DNA of 6,295 nucleotides from Candidatus Kuenenbacteria bacterium (GTDB lineage Bacteria; Patescibacteriota; Patescibacteriia; UBA2591; PGYQ01): assembly GCA_016209005.1 (NCBI GenBank), contig JACQWZ010000006.1, positions 1 through 6,295 of the forward strand, read 5' to 3'. Both the position numbers and the translations under genes were made by a program. Of the stretch, positions 5,937-6,295 are shown in pieces; the stretch's first letter is position 1; each line of letters opens with the position of its first letter. Below the pieces are notes generated by a model that saw nothing but the letters and a program-made list of their open reading frames with translations, did not search any database and was not told the DNA's origin.

Positions 5937-6131
5937 TTACCAGCTAGATTTTTTAATTCCTGGCATTTCGCCTTTATTGGCTAATTCACGAAAACAAATT
6001 CTGCACAAATCAAATTTTCTCATATATCCATGCTTTCTCCCGCAACGCCAACAGCGCCGAACTTTTCTTGTAGAATATTTCGGTTTAATTAATGATCTCT
6101 TTGATTTTATAATTTGAGCCTCTGTAGCCAT
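5937..6131 (-). CDS. rpsN: 30S ribosomal protein S14, zinc-binding (type Z)
   Basis: S14 sits in the head of the small ribosomal subunit and binds 16S rRNA. The 64-residue length, the four-cysteine zinc site (CWRC at residues 27-30 and CRIC at 43-46) and the C-terminal block FRELANKGEMPGIKKSSW identify the short, zinc-containing form. ARGSW-type endings are usual; here it is KKSSW. The basic N-terminus (KSKRSLIKPKYSTRKVRR) matches rRNA binding. The gene normally lies between rplE and rpsH, but here rpsH is about 5.1 kb downstream. Upstream, the ATG is preceded by a T tract, heptamers and the right inverted repeat instead of rplE. The sequence TTTTTTATG at the start also occurs before rpsH and the protease. 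No Shine-Dalgarno sequence is visible, and no convincing promoter was found upstream. Confidence 0.97.
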   Translation of the reverse strand: MATEAQIIKSKRSLIKPKYSTRKVRRCWRCGRKHGYMRKFDLCRICFRELANKGEMPGIKKSSW

Positions 6132-6152
6132 AAAAAATCAATTAACAAAATG

Positions 6153-6187
6153 CAATTAACAATTAACAATTAACAATTAACAATTAA
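6153..6187. repeat. CAATTAA heptamer array, five units, before rpsN
   Basis: Five perfect CAATTAA units (TTAATTG on the other strand) join the rpsN leader to the right inverted repeat. A single further unit lies at 6139-6145. The left counterpart has three units, so the array length differs between two otherwise identical flanks. Confidence 0.88.
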
Positions 6188-6225
6188 CTGCTGCTAACTT
6201 TGGTATAAAACTTTACCCCCTCGTT

Positions 6226-6254
6226 TTGAAATTTCATAAAATTAAAGATATAAT
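6226..6254 (+). promoter_or_regulatory. sigma70-type promoter reading out of the window
   Basis: TTGAAA (6226-6231) and TATAAT (6249-6254) with 17 bp between them, identical to the left copy and facing away from rpsN. The gene it drives lies beyond the right edge. Confidence 0.7.
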
Positions 6255-6259
6255 AATTT

Positions 6260-6276
6260 AATTACATTGTGTAATT
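6260..6276. promoter_or_regulatory. operator-like dyad at the predicted start site (right copy)
   Basis: Same 7-3-7 dyad as at 235-251, again covering the expected transcription start. A repressor binding the left site would also bind here. Confidence 0.45.
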
Positions 6277-6284
6277 TTAATATT

Positions 6285-6295
6285 CAGGACTTACG
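6285..6295. other. possible end of an insertion element at the window edge
   Basis: The sequence changes abruptly to CAGGACTTACG where the inverted repeat ends. From memory, similar strings occur at the ends of some bacterial IS elements. Eleven bases are too few to identify one. Confidence 0.2.

Larger units (their letters stand above)
6191..6284. repeat. right copy of the 94-bp perfect inverted repeat
   Basis: Exact reverse complement of 227-320. The match ends at AATATT, after which the right side reads CAGGACTTACG and the left side reads toward the helix-turn-helix gene. It replaces the place where rplE would be expected upstream of rpsN. Confidence 0.93.

Noticed and set aside
6139..6187. 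Possible CRISPR-like array
   Set aside because: Units are 7 bp with no spacers; simple tandem repeats.

Overview
The window is very A+T-rich, and every gene I can support lies on the minus strand. The organism looks like a small-genome bacterium, most likely of the Patescibacteria/CPR type. This is inferred from the composition, a short zinc-type S14, an S8 with an extra charged insert, start codons with no Shine-Dalgarno sequence, and intergenic strings of 7-bp repeats. Tryptophan is read from TGG. No marker here fixes the taxon.

Reading the minus strand (right to left), the order is as follows. First, rpsN (S14, 5937-6131). Second, a 129-bp repeat holding the 3' tail of a NUDIX hydrolase gene (5757-5885). 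Third, a large secreted trypsin-like serine protease gene (2951-5698). Fourth, a second copy of the NUDIX-tail repeat (2831-2959). Fifth, a 50-residue ORF with a good promoter (2594-2746). Sixth, an EamA-type transporter gene broken by two frameshifts (1633-2520). Seventh, a single-pass membrane protein gene broken by one frameshift (874-1606). Eighth, rpsH (S8, 343-783). Last, the start of a helix-turn-helix protein gene that also looks frameshifted (1-204).

rpsN and rpsH are normally adjacent in the spc ribosomal-protein operon, between rplE and rplF. Here they keep that order and strand, but about 5.1 kb of accessory genes lies between them, and neither rplE nor rplF follows. The block is enclosed by a perfect 94-bp inverted repeat (227-320 and 6191-6284). 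Each copy carries a strong outward-facing sigma70-type promoter followed by an operator-like dyad. On the left this promoter faces the helix-turn-helix gene. On the right it runs off the window into a sequence that may be the end of an insertion element.

The window therefore looks like a rearranged, repeat-built accessory region wedged into a housekeeping operon. The intact genes are two ribosomal proteins, the protease and perhaps the 50-residue ORF. The other genes are broken at homopolymers or short tandem repeats, which means either decay or assembly/sequencing error. No CRISPR array, tRNA or rRNA was seen. No single function joins the accessory genes; the notable content is the repeat architecture and the protease.
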